A stretch of 9,186 nt of DNA from Leucothrix mucor (GTDB lineage Bacteria; Pseudomonadota; Gammaproteobacteria; Thiotrichales; Thiotrichaceae): the NCBI GenBank assembly GCA_015662325.1, contig DQUJ01000092.1:1-9186 (forward strand), written 5' to 3'. The position numbers were made by a program, and so were the translations under genes. Positions within the stretch are counted from its first letter, which is position 1; each line of letters starts with the position of its first letter. Of the stretch, positions 1 to 6,240 are shown piece after piece. The notes below the pieces were generated by a model. It saw nothing but the letters and a program-made list of their open reading frames with translations, did not search any database and was not told the origin of the DNA.

Positions 1-27
1 AAGATAGCATTATTGGAATGAAGTATT

Positions 28-63
28 AATAAAAAAGGCTCTAATATTAGAGCCTTTTTTATT
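28..63. terminator. Bidirectional palindromic intrinsic terminator
   Basis: The core AGGCTCTAATATTAGAGCCT (36-55) is a perfect palindrome. It is flanked by A-tracts on the left and T-tracts on the right, so the symmetry extends to bases 28-63. Each strand therefore reads as a GC-containing stem followed by a run of U, so the element can stop transcription in both directions. It lies about 30 bp past the stop codon of the minus-strand phosphate permease and probably ends that operon. Because it is bidirectional, a converging gene may end just to the left of the window, but this cannot be seen. Confidence 0.9.
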
Positions 64-94
64 TCTTGTTTTGCTAGTAAAACAACAAGAGTAT

Positions 95-1363
95 TTAGCT
101 AAAAATACTTTTTAGTATATAGAAGAACATAATCGAAAGAATTGCACCTGCGGGTAGCGTAATTACCCAAGACATAAAGATATTACCCACAACCCGTAAA
201 TCAATAGCAGCAATACCACGCGCAAGTCCTACGCCTAAAATTGCACCTACCAGTGTTTGCGTGGTTGATACGGGTAAGCCTATATAAGATGCGAGCACTA
301 CGGTACTAGCGGCCGCTATTTCAGCAGAAAAACCTCGGGTAGGTGTTAATTCAGTAATGTTTTTACCCACAGTCGCCATCACTCTGTAGCCTAATGTGGC
401 AAGACCGATGACAATACCAATACCACCGACCAGTAGAACCCAAGGTGGTAACGGTGATTTGGAAGCAAGCTCACCACTTTGAGCAACTGATATTACCGCC
501 GCCATTGGGCCAACGGCATTTGCTACGTCATTAGAACCATGGGCAAATGCCATTGCAGCAGCAGTAAACACCATTAATACCGCAAATATCTTTTCTACAT
601 TAGCATAATGAAAACGTTTTTCTGCCTTCTTATCAAACTTAATGCGTCGAATAAGTATTGCACCGAGTATTGAAACAAGGATTCCAGCGCCAACCGCATA
701 GGTAAACTCCATCCCTTCGGGAAGACTTATTCCTATGTGTTTTAGCCCTTTGGTAATGGTCACTAATGCAAGTACAAAGCCAACTAAAAAAAGGTAAAAA
801 GGACCATATTTTTTTGCACTTTCTAAAGGATCTTTTGTATTTATGACCAATTTTTGGATGCTCATAAAAACAGCAAATGCAATGGTTCCTGCCAATAGTG
901 GGGATACGATCCAGCTCATTACTATGGTGCCCACTTTGCCCCAACTAACCGCATCAACACTGACACCTACCGCAGCAAAACCAATAACGGCACCTACAAT
1001 ACTATGAGTGGTCGACACTGGCCAGCCCTTGAAAGACGCGATAAGTAACCATGTGCCCGCTGCAAGTAAAGACGCTAGCATGCCCCAGATTAATAGATCG
1101 GGATTTCCCGCAAAGGCATCTAAATCAACAATACCTTTACGAATTGTTTTAGTGACTTGACCACCCGCAAGGTATGCACCCGCAAATTCAAAAATAGCGG
1201 CAATAATGATCGCTTGTTTGATCGTAATGGCTTTGGAGCCAACCGAGGTTGCCATCGCATTAGCCACATCGTTAGCACCAATACCCCATGCCATAAAAAT
1301 ACCGAAGATAGCCGCAAGGGTGATGTATACCATTGTGGTATCTGATAAGAATTCCGTTATCAT
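95..1363 (-). CDS. pitA: PiT-family inorganic phosphate permease
   Basis: A 422-residue inner-membrane low-affinity phosphate transporter of the PiT (PF01384) family, which couples uptake of phosphate or metal-phosphate to a cation gradient. The protein shows the family's internal duplication clearly. GANDVANA (residues 29-36) is mirrored by HGSNDVANA (275-283), and PVSTTHSIVGAVIG (115-128) is mirrored by PVSTTQTLVGAILG (364-377). The rest is mostly hydrophobic membrane segments, with a charged central loop around residues 239-257. Length is normal for the shorter bacterial members. The ATG start is supported by AAGGA 7 bases upstream. It lies 27 bp behind the DUF47 gene in the same direction, the common DUF47-pit operon arrangement, and is followed by a strong terminator. 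The family assignment is secure. The pitA symbol is by family, and the true ion preference (phosphate or sulfate) is inferred. Confidence 0.95.
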   Translation of the reverse strand: MITEFLSDTTMVYITLAAIFGIFMAWGIGANDVANAMATSVGSKAITIKQAIIIAAIFEFAGAYLAGGQVTKTIRKGIVDLDAFAGNPDLLIWGMLASLLAAGTWLLIASFKGWPVSTTHSIVGAVIGFAAVGVSVDAVSWGKVGTIVMSWIVSPLLAGTIAFAVFMSIQKLVINTKDPLESAKKYGPFYLFLVGFVLALVTITKGLKHIGISLPEGMEFTYAVGAGILVSILGAILIRRIKFDKKAEKRFHYANVEKIFAVLMVFTAAAMAFAHGSNDVANAVGPMAAVISVAQSGELASKSPLPPWVLLVGGIGIVIGLATLGYRVMATVGKNITELTPTRGFSAEIAAASTVVLASYIGLPVSTTQTLVGAILGVGLARGIAAIDLRVVGNIFMSWVITLPAGAILSIMFFYILKSIFS

Positions 1364-1390
1364 TGTATTATCCTTTTATAACGTGCTGGT

Positions 1391-2071
1391 TTAGCGTGCT
1401 AGCATGAGTGATAAGCGACTGCCTACGCGTTCGGCGTTATCGGCTACATTGCCTATCCATTCGATTAAGCGATAGGTGAAGATAACGTCCACAGGTTCTA
1501 AACTTTTTTCAAGTTTAAACAGTGTTTTACGCAAATCTTCTTGCATTGTATCGGTTTCACTTTCGATGCGACCTAGTTCAGAGAGCATCTCTTCTACGCG
1601 GTCCACTTCTAAACCACGAAAGCCTGTTTCAACCAGTTCATCAAGTTCGTTAATAGTTTGTAGGGCTTGTTTTACGGAGTCAACACAACGACTGGTAAAT
1701 ACTAGAAATGGCGCATTCATTTCTTCGGGAAGGCGCATATTTCTACCGACAATCAGTGCAGCAATATCTTTTGCTTGATTGGCGATCATATCTTGGCGTA
1801 GTAATACGTCCAGAACATCACGACGATCAACCGGCATAAATAAGCCTTTCGGTAAATGCGTGCGCAGTTCTTTTTTCATATCATCGGCATCGTGTTCGCC
1901 TTTTGTTATTTCATTTTGAGCAGCTATGATTTTTTGAGAATCATCTTCGATCATGCCTTCTATGAGTGGAATCATATGTTTGATTCCTTTGAAGACACGG
2001 TACATATGTTCTTGTAAAGGGGTGATGGGGGAGCGTCCAAACAGACCGGACATATAGTTTTTAGCGACCAT
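1391..2071 (-). CDS. DUF47 (PhoU-like) phosphate transport accessory protein
   Basis: A 226-residue, highly charged, helix-rich soluble protein of the DUF47/TIGR00153 family, distantly related to PhoU. Family members are usually encoded directly before a PiT permease and are thought to modulate it. Features seen are the N-terminal GLFGRSPITPLQEHM block (residues 9-23) typical of the family, an acidic EHDADDMKKELR segment (59-70) resembling PhoU-type metal-binding helices, and the VDRRDVLDVLLRQDMIAN block (81-98). The C-terminal half is predicted coiled-coil-like helix. There is no signal peptide or membrane segment, so it is cytoplasmic. The ATG start has AAAGG 7 bases upstream. A second Met at residue 7 is possible but has no comparable ribosome site. 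It is the first gene of the two-gene phosphate operon. Confidence 0.93.
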   Translation of the reverse strand: MVAKNYMSGLFGRSPITPLQEHMYRVFKGIKHMIPLIEGMIEDDSQKIIAAQNEITKGEHDADDMKKELRTHLPKGLFMPVDRRDVLDVLLRQDMIANQAKDIAALIVGRNMRLPEEMNAPFLVFTSRCVDSVKQALQTINELDELVETGFRGLEVDRVEEMLSELGRIESETDTMQEDLRKTLFKLEKSLEPVDVIFTYRLIEWIGNVADNAERVGSRLSLMLAR

Positions 2072-2319
2072 GATAAACCTTTCTATGTTATAGAGTCTCT
2101 CTTTCGTGCAAAGCCCTTGTGTTTAAACAGTTTGTATTAGGCTTGCTAAGGAGAGCATGATTAAGTCCAGAACTGCTGGTATTTTCCACGAAGATCGGCG
2201 CAATATTTAGTGCTTTGCTTGCAAATGACTTAAAATCGCACGCAGAATGACTATTACATCTTACTTCATGAAAAATAGCGACAGTTTTTTCTACGCTACA
2301 ACTTAATCAGGTATCCTAA
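2072..2319. other. Intergenic leader upstream of the phosphate operon
   Basis: 248 bp separate the GH-like gene's stop from the DUF47 start, both on the minus strand. No long reading frame or clear intrinsic terminator is visible. The region should hold the operon promoter, but no textbook -35/-10 pair stands out on the minus strand. Candidates include a TAAATA -10-like hexamer (2204-2209) lying downstream, in the transcription direction, of two AGTCATT direct repeats (2221-2230 and 2242-2252) spaced exactly 22 bp apart. A 13-bp match to the MITE end (2101-2113) and a 17-codon plus-strand frame with a strong Shine-Dalgarno (2157-2210) are reported separately. Confidence 0.6.
2221..2252 (-). 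promoter_or_regulatory. AGTCAT direct repeats, possible activator site
   Basis: On the minus strand AGTCATTCTGC (2242-2252) and AGTCATTTGC (2221-2230) occur 22 bp apart, two helical turns, just before a TAAATA -10-like hexamer (2204-2209). The GTCAT core matches the core of a PhoB half site (CTGTCAT), and 22 bp is twice the 11-bp Pho-box unit, but the intermediate unit does not match. This is a speculative regulatory site for the phosphate operon. Confidence 0.25.
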
Positions 2320-4668
2320 CTAATAGGTGATTTTATTAATAACGGCTTCTAAACCACCTGTTACTTCAAACATAACTCTAATGGGTGGGCCTATATAGCG
2401 GTTAAAGTTATCTTCAAATATTTGATCATGGTCTTTCACTTCTGCAATATCTCTAGCCGTTTGTTCTAGCAATACTTTACGTCCACCGCGTTGGTCAACG
2501 GAGTAAATACGAAAACGTTCTTGGGCTGTATTGCGTACATTTTGAAGGCGCCATACCACAGAAAAATTACTATTCTTGCCTTTGGTAATTTTAATGGGTG
2601 GAGATGTTGCTGTATTGCCGTTAATAGACCAGCCTCTTAAAGCATTTCCACTCAGTGCTCTGCCACTTCTTGCGGGTGCTCGTGGAGCTGTGGCTTGCTG
2701 TCGTTGTTGAGTAGGAAAAGGCAGAGCACGTCTGGTAGGTGCTGTTGGCATTCCTTCACTTAAGAAATCATCCCATACATTATTACTTTCCTCTTTATAA
2801 TATTGTGGTGCTGGATTTCTCTGTTGCTGCCTTGGCTGTGTTTTTGTTGGCTGGCGCACTGCTGGCTGACGCACAGGCGCTTGAGCACGTGGTGGTGCTT
2901 GTCTTGCAGGTGCGCGCGTTGCAGGTGGTGGCACATAACGTTTTCTAGGTGGAACATAGGTCGTGTTACTGCCTAAGTAGTCCATTAGTGCTTGATATTT
3001 TGGTGTGCTGGGCTGTTCTAAATAATCCAACATACCAAAGAAGTTTTTAGGTTCTGGTTCGCCAATGCCGTAAAAATGCATCATCAAACCACCGCCGTTT
3101 TGTTGCCATAGTTCGAGGTAACGTTGATACGCGATTTTCATTCGTGGGTCTTTTTGAGCCGACATAAATAAGTTAAGCACCTTTGGATTCTTAACCGTAT
3201 GCGGTGGATCGTAACGAATTAAATGCTGACCGCCTTCGTAAGCGAGCATTTCTAGATTGTACTTATTAGCAATTTTACGATTGGCATCCATACGTGTTTT
3301 AACTTGGGCGATTGCACCACCTGGGGTGCTATTCTTAAGTACGCCACCGTGTAATATTTCTTGGAATAGACGAGATTTTCCGCCATCGGCATCGCGCGTC
3401 CAGCTAAGCACTTCTGCGCGATTTTCTTGCTTCGCAATGTAATCACCAAAATAAGGGCCGATGCCGTAAGCATCCATATAACGTCCACAGCCTTTGGCTT
3501 CTTTCCATAATGGGCAATCGACCATTTCCTGACCGAGCCAAGGAACAGATGTTAGCGTGCCCAGCATACATTTCACACGGTCACGTTCTGCGCCAAATTC
3601 CTGTTTCCAAATATTACACATTTCAACACTGCGTTTTGCATACCAGTTTGTGGCAAGTAGAACGCGGCGTTTGCCCGCGGGTACTTTAGGGTAGGGAAAA
3701 TTCCAAAGTTTGTCTGCTTTACGTGCGGCATAAGTTGAGGCAGGGAATATTGAATTCCAAACTTCATTCGAAAATTCGACGTACACTTTATGATTTTTGC
3801 GCAAGCGGTTTTTAACCATGCGCGCATATTGTTTCATGTAATCATCACTGGCCATGTAAGGAATGCTTACAAAAGGGGTGGCGTTTACGGCATTAGCAAG
3901 GTCAATCATGCGCTCTGCTGGTACACCGTTGTCACCTGTGTAATGAGCAGCGCCAATTGTGGCGCGTTGATTCCATTCGACTGCTTTGTTGCCGCGTGGG
4001 TTTGTCCATGGCATAAAGCGTAATGAATGCAACGGGCGGATTCTGGCAATGTAGTTTGGGTTGAATACCGTACGTTTGTAGTTTTTCTCAAATGCTTTAG
4101 GAACGATGCGAATATTACGAATATAGTTGCCGTTTCTACGCGGGTCGGTTGTGAGGATTTGTAATTTTAAATTACGTTTGGGCGATAATAAATCAAACTC
4201 TTTATGACCAGGGAAATCGTTAACCATTTTCAGGTCACCCGTAATTTCCATTTTTCCTTCACCTTCGTAAAGTACCACGTAACGACCTGTTGGAAAGTGC
4301 TTGCTCAAACGCCATGTGCTGGTAACACTGGTAAATACAGGCGCTTCATTCGGCGTGGGTAAGGCGCGAACCCAGCCGTTGCCATCCAATTGTAATTGAT
4401 CTTGTTCTTGAGTATTTAATGAGGTTTTGGCGGTACAGCCTGGGTCTAATGGACGTTTTGCGCGCCAATCATAGGCACAAGAGGTAAACCAGCCACGGGA
4501 TATTTTAAAAATATCGGTAAATGGAATGGAAGTGGTCAATTTACCAAGACTGCCGACATTGATGCCAAGCTTGGGGTTGTCGCTGTGGCGTGCTTGCGCC
4601 GTTTGGACTAATGTAGTTGATAAAAGTATAGCTGATAGCGCAACGACAAACCGTGAATTAAATGGCAT
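2320..4668 (-). CDS. Exported GH-like TIM-barrel protein with Pro/Arg/Gln linker and C-terminal domain
   Basis: A 782-residue secreted protein resembling a poorly characterised group often labelled 'cellulose-binding protein'. Sec signal peptide: residues 1-26, cut after VQTAQA. Residues about 27-195 look like a beta-rich N-terminal module, and 196-565 look like a TIM-barrel core. Within the core, EFSNEVWN places Glu302 as candidate acid/base, and LAYEGGQH places Glu478 as candidate nucleophile. This matches the paired-glutamate layout of clan GH-A hydrolases, with GGGLMMHFYG (525-534) as a late barrel strand. Six cysteines (64, 78, 351, 367, 385, 394) fit an oxidising compartment. Residues 574-672 are a low-complexity basic P/R/Q/A linker, and 673-782 form a separate domain containing FSVVWRLQN. 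The ATG start has GGAG 5 bases upstream. Substrate is unknown. A polysaccharide is inferred from the fold, and loss of catalysis with retained binding is possible. Confidence 0.7.
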   Translation of the reverse strand: MPFNSRFVVALSAILLSTTLVQTAQARHSDNPKLGINVGSLGKLTTSIPFTDIFKISRGWFTSCAYDWRAKRPLDPGCTAKTSLNTQEQDQLQLDGNGWVRALPTPNEAPVFTSVTSTWRLSKHFPTGRYVVLYEGEGKMEITGDLKMVNDFPGHKEFDLLSPKRNLKLQILTTDPRRNGNYIRNIRIVPKAFEKNYKRTVFNPNYIARIRPLHSLRFMPWTNPRGNKAVEWNQRATIGAAHYTGDNGVPAERMIDLANAVNATPFVSIPYMASDDYMKQYARMVKNRLRKNHKVYVEFSNEVWNSIFPASTYAARKADKLWNFPYPKVPAGKRRVLLATNWYAKRSVEMCNIWKQEFGAERDRVKCMLGTLTSVPWLGQEMVDCPLWKEAKGCGRYMDAYGIGPYFGDYIAKQENRAEVLSWTRDADGGKSRLFQEILHGGVLKNSTPGGAIAQVKTRMDANRKIANKYNLEMLAYEGGQHLIRYDPPHTVKNPKVLNLFMSAQKDPRMKIAYQRYLELWQQNGGGLMMHFYGIGEPEPKNFFGMLDYLEQPSTPKYQALMDYLGSNTTYVPPRKRYVPPPATRAPARQAPPRAQAPVRQPAVRQPTKTQPRQQQRNPAPQYYKEESNNVWDDFLSEGMPTAPTRRALPFPTQQRQQATAPRAPARSGRALSGNALRGWSINGNTATSPPIKITKGKNSNFSVVWRLQNVRNTAQERFRIYSVDQRGGRKVLLEQTARDIAEVKDHDQIFEDNFNRYIGPPIRVMFEVTGGLEAVINKITY
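2653..2949 (-). other. Low-complexity Pro/Arg/Gln linker within the GH-like protein
   Basis: Residues 574-672 of the exported protein are almost entirely Pro, Arg, Gln, Ala and Thr, with imperfect units such as APVRQPAVRQP and APRAPARSGR. In the middle sits one acidic, aromatic island, KEESNNVWDDFLSEGM (625-640). The composition indicates an extended disordered tether between the catalytic-like core and the C-terminal domain. Confidence 0.85.
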
Positions 4669-4733
4669 ATTCTCTCCGTGAATATTTACTTTCCGTATAT
4701 GTGTGTAGATTACCTTATTTTTAGTTTTAATTA

Positions 4734-4769
4734 AATCCAGATTATAATAAATGATTTTTTATTAGTCAT
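4734..4769 (-). promoter_or_regulatory. Sigma70-type promoter for the GH-like gene
   Basis: On the minus strand a perfect TATAAT -10 (4741-4746) is preceded by a 17-bp spacer and the -35-like hexamer ATGACT (4764-4769), 4/6 to consensus. The -35 overlaps the stop codon of the upstream metallohydrolase gene. Predicted start is near 4734, giving a leader of about 65 nt. The GH-like gene can thus be transcribed on its own even though the two genes are only 93 bp apart. Confidence 0.55.
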
Positions 4770-5712
4770 TTTCTGCTTCAAGTACCGCTAAACTAATGAG
4801 CTTGCCAATATTCTCATCAAAACTTCTCCAATCTGCATATTTAGCCATTTTTTTGACGATGACTGGTTTCATCTCGAACGCTTCTTTATCATCCTCATAC
4901 ATGGTTTTACTGGTATCGTAGATTGTAGTTAAGAACGTTTTAAAATCAGTTAATATTTCTTTCCCGCCTTTTGCTCCATGACCGGGAATAACCGTTTCAA
5001 GGGGCAGCTTAAGTGCTAAATCCATCGCGGCAATATTGCCCTTAAAACTGCCATCATCAAGGCGTGGCATACGATTGTTGAAGGCATTGTCGCCTGTAAA
5101 AAATAGTTTGTCTTCAATAATCTCAAACATTGCATCTGTTTTTGTATGCGCAATATCCATTAAATGTACTTTAACCGTAATATTGTCGATTTTTACCTGT
5201 TGTCCATTTTCTAGCGCAATAGTGGGGATAATTGCCTTAGTTCCTTTTGATGCGCCCTCAGTCATTGTTTCTAATAATTTAATCCAACTGTCTGCCTCAC
5301 CACCGTTTGCTTCCTTAATCATTTCTGGATGTGCATAAATTTTCACGTCCGGATACATTTCAGCAATCGCCTGATTGGCTAACCAATGATCGCCATGGAT
5401 ATGCGTATTAAATACATGAGTAACGGGCAGTTTCGTTTGTTTTTTAATTTTATTCAGCAAGGCTTTACCCACATGCACAGTAGAACCTGGGTCAATCACA
5501 ATCACGCTTTTATCGGTAATAATAAAACCTGGGTTATTCATAAAACCCCCGTTTTTAGCATTCGGCATATCTAAAGGACCAAACACAACCCAGCCATGCT
5601 CACTAACTTTTTCTGCTTTATAAGCGTCCATAATGCCGGGTGTTTTTTTTGCAAAGGCGGAATTTAGACTAATAAGTAAAATAAGCAGTAAAGAGAAATT
5701 CAGTTTTTTCAT
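4762..5712 (-). CDS. Exported metallo-beta-lactamase-fold hydrolase
   Basis: A 316-residue MBL-fold (PF00753) metal-dependent hydrolase. Residues 1-21 form a Sec signal peptide (K/N start, hydrophobic core, cut after NSAFA), placing the enzyme in the periplasm. Metal ligands are complete: HIHGDH (104-109), His189 in DIAHT, Asp208 in FTGDNAF, and His245 in PGHG. This set matches a dinuclear zinc site, and Asp67-Asp74 (TDKSVIVID) is the usual preceding strand. The C-terminal helical tail (about 251-316) is longer than in minimal members. The ATG start is preceded by AGG at 6 bases. A MITE is inserted 36 bp upstream, so the native promoter may be displaced. The family includes beta-lactamases, thiolesterases and the zinc hydrolases found with quinoprotein systems. 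Substrate cannot be decided here, and nothing in the sequence specifically indicates antibiotic resistance. Confidence 0.85.
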   Translation of the reverse strand: MKKLNFSLLLILLISLNSAFAKKTPGIMDAYKAEKVSEHGWVVFGPLDMPNAKNGGFMNNPGFIITDKSVIVIDPGSTVHVGKALLNKIKKQTKLPVTHVFNTHIHGDHWLANQAIAEMYPDVKIYAHPEMIKEANGGEADSWIKLLETMTEGASKGTKAIIPTIALENGQQVKIDNITVKVHLMDIAHTKTDAMFEIIEDKLFFTGDNAFNNRMPRLDDGSFKGNIAAMDLALKLPLETVIPGHGAKGGKEILTDFKTFLTTIYDTSKTMYEDDKEAFEMKPVIVKKMAKYADWRSFDENIGKLISLAVLEAEND

Positions 5713-5743
5713 TGGATACCTAGCGTAGAAATTTATTATTTAT

Positions 5744-5912
5744 TAGAAGAGACCTTTGCACGAGAGATATGACGGATTAAAGATGCTTAAATTCTCCCTG
5801 ATTTCCTTAAGAACTCGGTCAATAGCCCTGCTATTACCTTTATTTTTAAGAAAATCAGGAAAAATTACGTTATTTTTACTCTCGCCATACTTTCGTGCAA
5901 AGGTCTCTAGAA
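5744..5912. mobile_element. 159-bp palindromic MITE with TAGAA target duplication
   Basis: The element spans 5749-5907. Both ends carry GAGACCTTTGCACGA (15/15 identical, inverted), and the match continues imperfectly to about 26 bp. TAGAA lies directly outside each end (5744-5748 and 5908-5912), a 5-bp target-site duplication. Inside, CCTGATTT (5797-5804) pairs with AAATCAGG (5852-5859), and AATAGC (5821-5826) pairs with GCTATT (5830-5835). All pairs are centred on base 5828, the exact midpoint of the element. It encodes no transposase. The terminal sequence resembles ends of IS5-type elements, but that family assignment is from memory and unchecked. It sits in the 5' region of the metallohydrolase gene, downstream of tRNA-Phe. 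Confidence 0.88.
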
Positions 5913-5995
5913 ATAACAATATAACACAAGAAATTAGAACGATGAGAAATCTAAAAAGAAATGAGGGGGATTGTACGAATCGTGGCTGTCAAAAA
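5913..5995. other. AT-rich spacer between MITE and tRNA-Phe
   Basis: 83 bp with no reading frame, hairpin or promoter I can support. On the minus strand a T5 run (5991-5995) immediately follows the encoded CCA of the tRNA, with a further T-rich stretch near 5955-5965. No stem precedes these, so the only strong structure downstream of the tRNA is the MITE palindrome. Confidence 0.5.
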
Positions 5996-6071
5996 TGGTG
6001 GCCCGAGGTGGAATCGAACCACCGACACGAGGATTTTCAATCCTCTGCTCTACCGACTGAGCTATCGGGCC
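5996..6071 (-). tRNA. tRNA-Phe(GAA)
   Basis: A 76-nt tRNA with encoded CCA. The acceptor stem GGCCCGA (5' end at 6071) pairs with TCGGGCC. The D arm is GCTC/GAGC, and the anticodon stem GAGGA/TCCTC encloses the loop TTGAAAA, giving anticodon GAA. The variable loop is GTGTC, and the T arm GGTGG/CCACC holds TTCGATT. All stems pair fully and the length is canonical. It delivers phenylalanine at UUU and UUC codons. It is a single gene with its own promoter, not part of a visible tRNA cluster. Confidence 0.98.
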
Positions 6072-6078
6072 ATTTTAG

Positions 6079-6107
6079 AAAAAAAGAGCCTCGCTGAAAA
6101 GCGAGGC
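6079..6107 (-). terminator. Terminator-like hairpin and T-run in the tRNA-Phe leader
   Basis: Read on the minus strand, GCCTCGC-TTTTCA-GCGAGGC (6107-6088) is a perfect 7-bp stem with a 6-nt loop. It is followed by TC and seven T (6085-6079), then only 7 nt before the tRNA 5' end. The form is that of an intrinsic terminator, but it lies between the tRNA promoter and the tRNA. The outer stem bases overlap the promoter discriminator, so transcripts starting at about 6104 would carry a shortened stem, while read-through transcripts would carry the whole stem. Its function is uncertain: insulation, attenuation or leader processing. Confidence 0.6.
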
Positions 6108-6139
6108 GCAATTAGACCGTTTTAGGGTTTGGTTGTCAA
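6104..6139 (-). promoter_or_regulatory. Strong tRNA-Phe promoter with GC-rich discriminator
   Basis: On the minus strand a perfect TTGACA -35 (6134-6139), a 17-bp spacer and TCTAAT -10 (6111-6116, 5/6) are followed by TGCGCCT. The GCGCC discriminator is the hallmark of stable-RNA promoters under stringent (ppGpp) control, as in E. coli rrn P1 and tyrT promoters. Predicted start is near 6104, about 33 nt before the mature tRNA. Confidence 0.82.
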
Positions 6140-6171
6140 GTATTTACGAGATAAGTAGCAGAGAATTTGGC

Positions 6172-6201
6172 TTGCAGTTTTAAAAAGCCAGTTTTCATAA
6201 T
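6172..6201 (+). promoter_or_regulatory. Weak candidate promoter for trmL-ribF
   Basis: CATAAT (6196-6201, 5/6 to a -10) lies 18 bp after TTGCAG (6172-6177, about 3/6 to a -35), about 40 bp before the trmL start. It is divergent from the tRNA-Phe promoter in the same 170-bp gap. The -35 is poor, so this is only a candidate. Confidence 0.3.
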
Positions 6202-6240
6202 AGAATTATGTATAGATTCTCTGGTCAAGGAAAATAATGA

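Noticed and set aside
66..85. TTGTTTT/AAAACAA inverted repeat as a second terminator
   Set aside because: A 7-bp nearly pure AT stem is too weak to support as a terminator. The palindrome at 28-63 explains termination.
2083..2092. TATAAC as a -10 for the DUF47 gene
   Set aside because: No -35 lies at 16-18 bp, and the predicted start would fall within the ribosome site.
2253..2285. CTGTC...TTTTTCAT on the minus strand as a Pho box
   Set aside because: The two half sites are 10 rather than 11 bp apart and each matches only about 5 of 7 bases. The position is nearly 200 bp from the start codon.
2739..2957. Frames of 65-69 codons over the linker region
   Set aside because: They are alternative-frame readings of the low-complexity P/R/Q coding repeat, whose biased codons keep other frames open.
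3252..4091. Several 60-85 codon frames on both strands inside the GH-like gene
   Set aside because: They overlap a long gene with a signal peptide and coherent motifs, have no ribosome sites I can support, and read as out-of-frame sequence.
5756..6097. 113-codon plus-strand open frame
   Set aside because: It begins inside the MITE and ends as the antisense of tRNA-Phe. The segment reading VESNHRHEDFQSSALPTELSGH is a well-known false translation of the tRNA complement.
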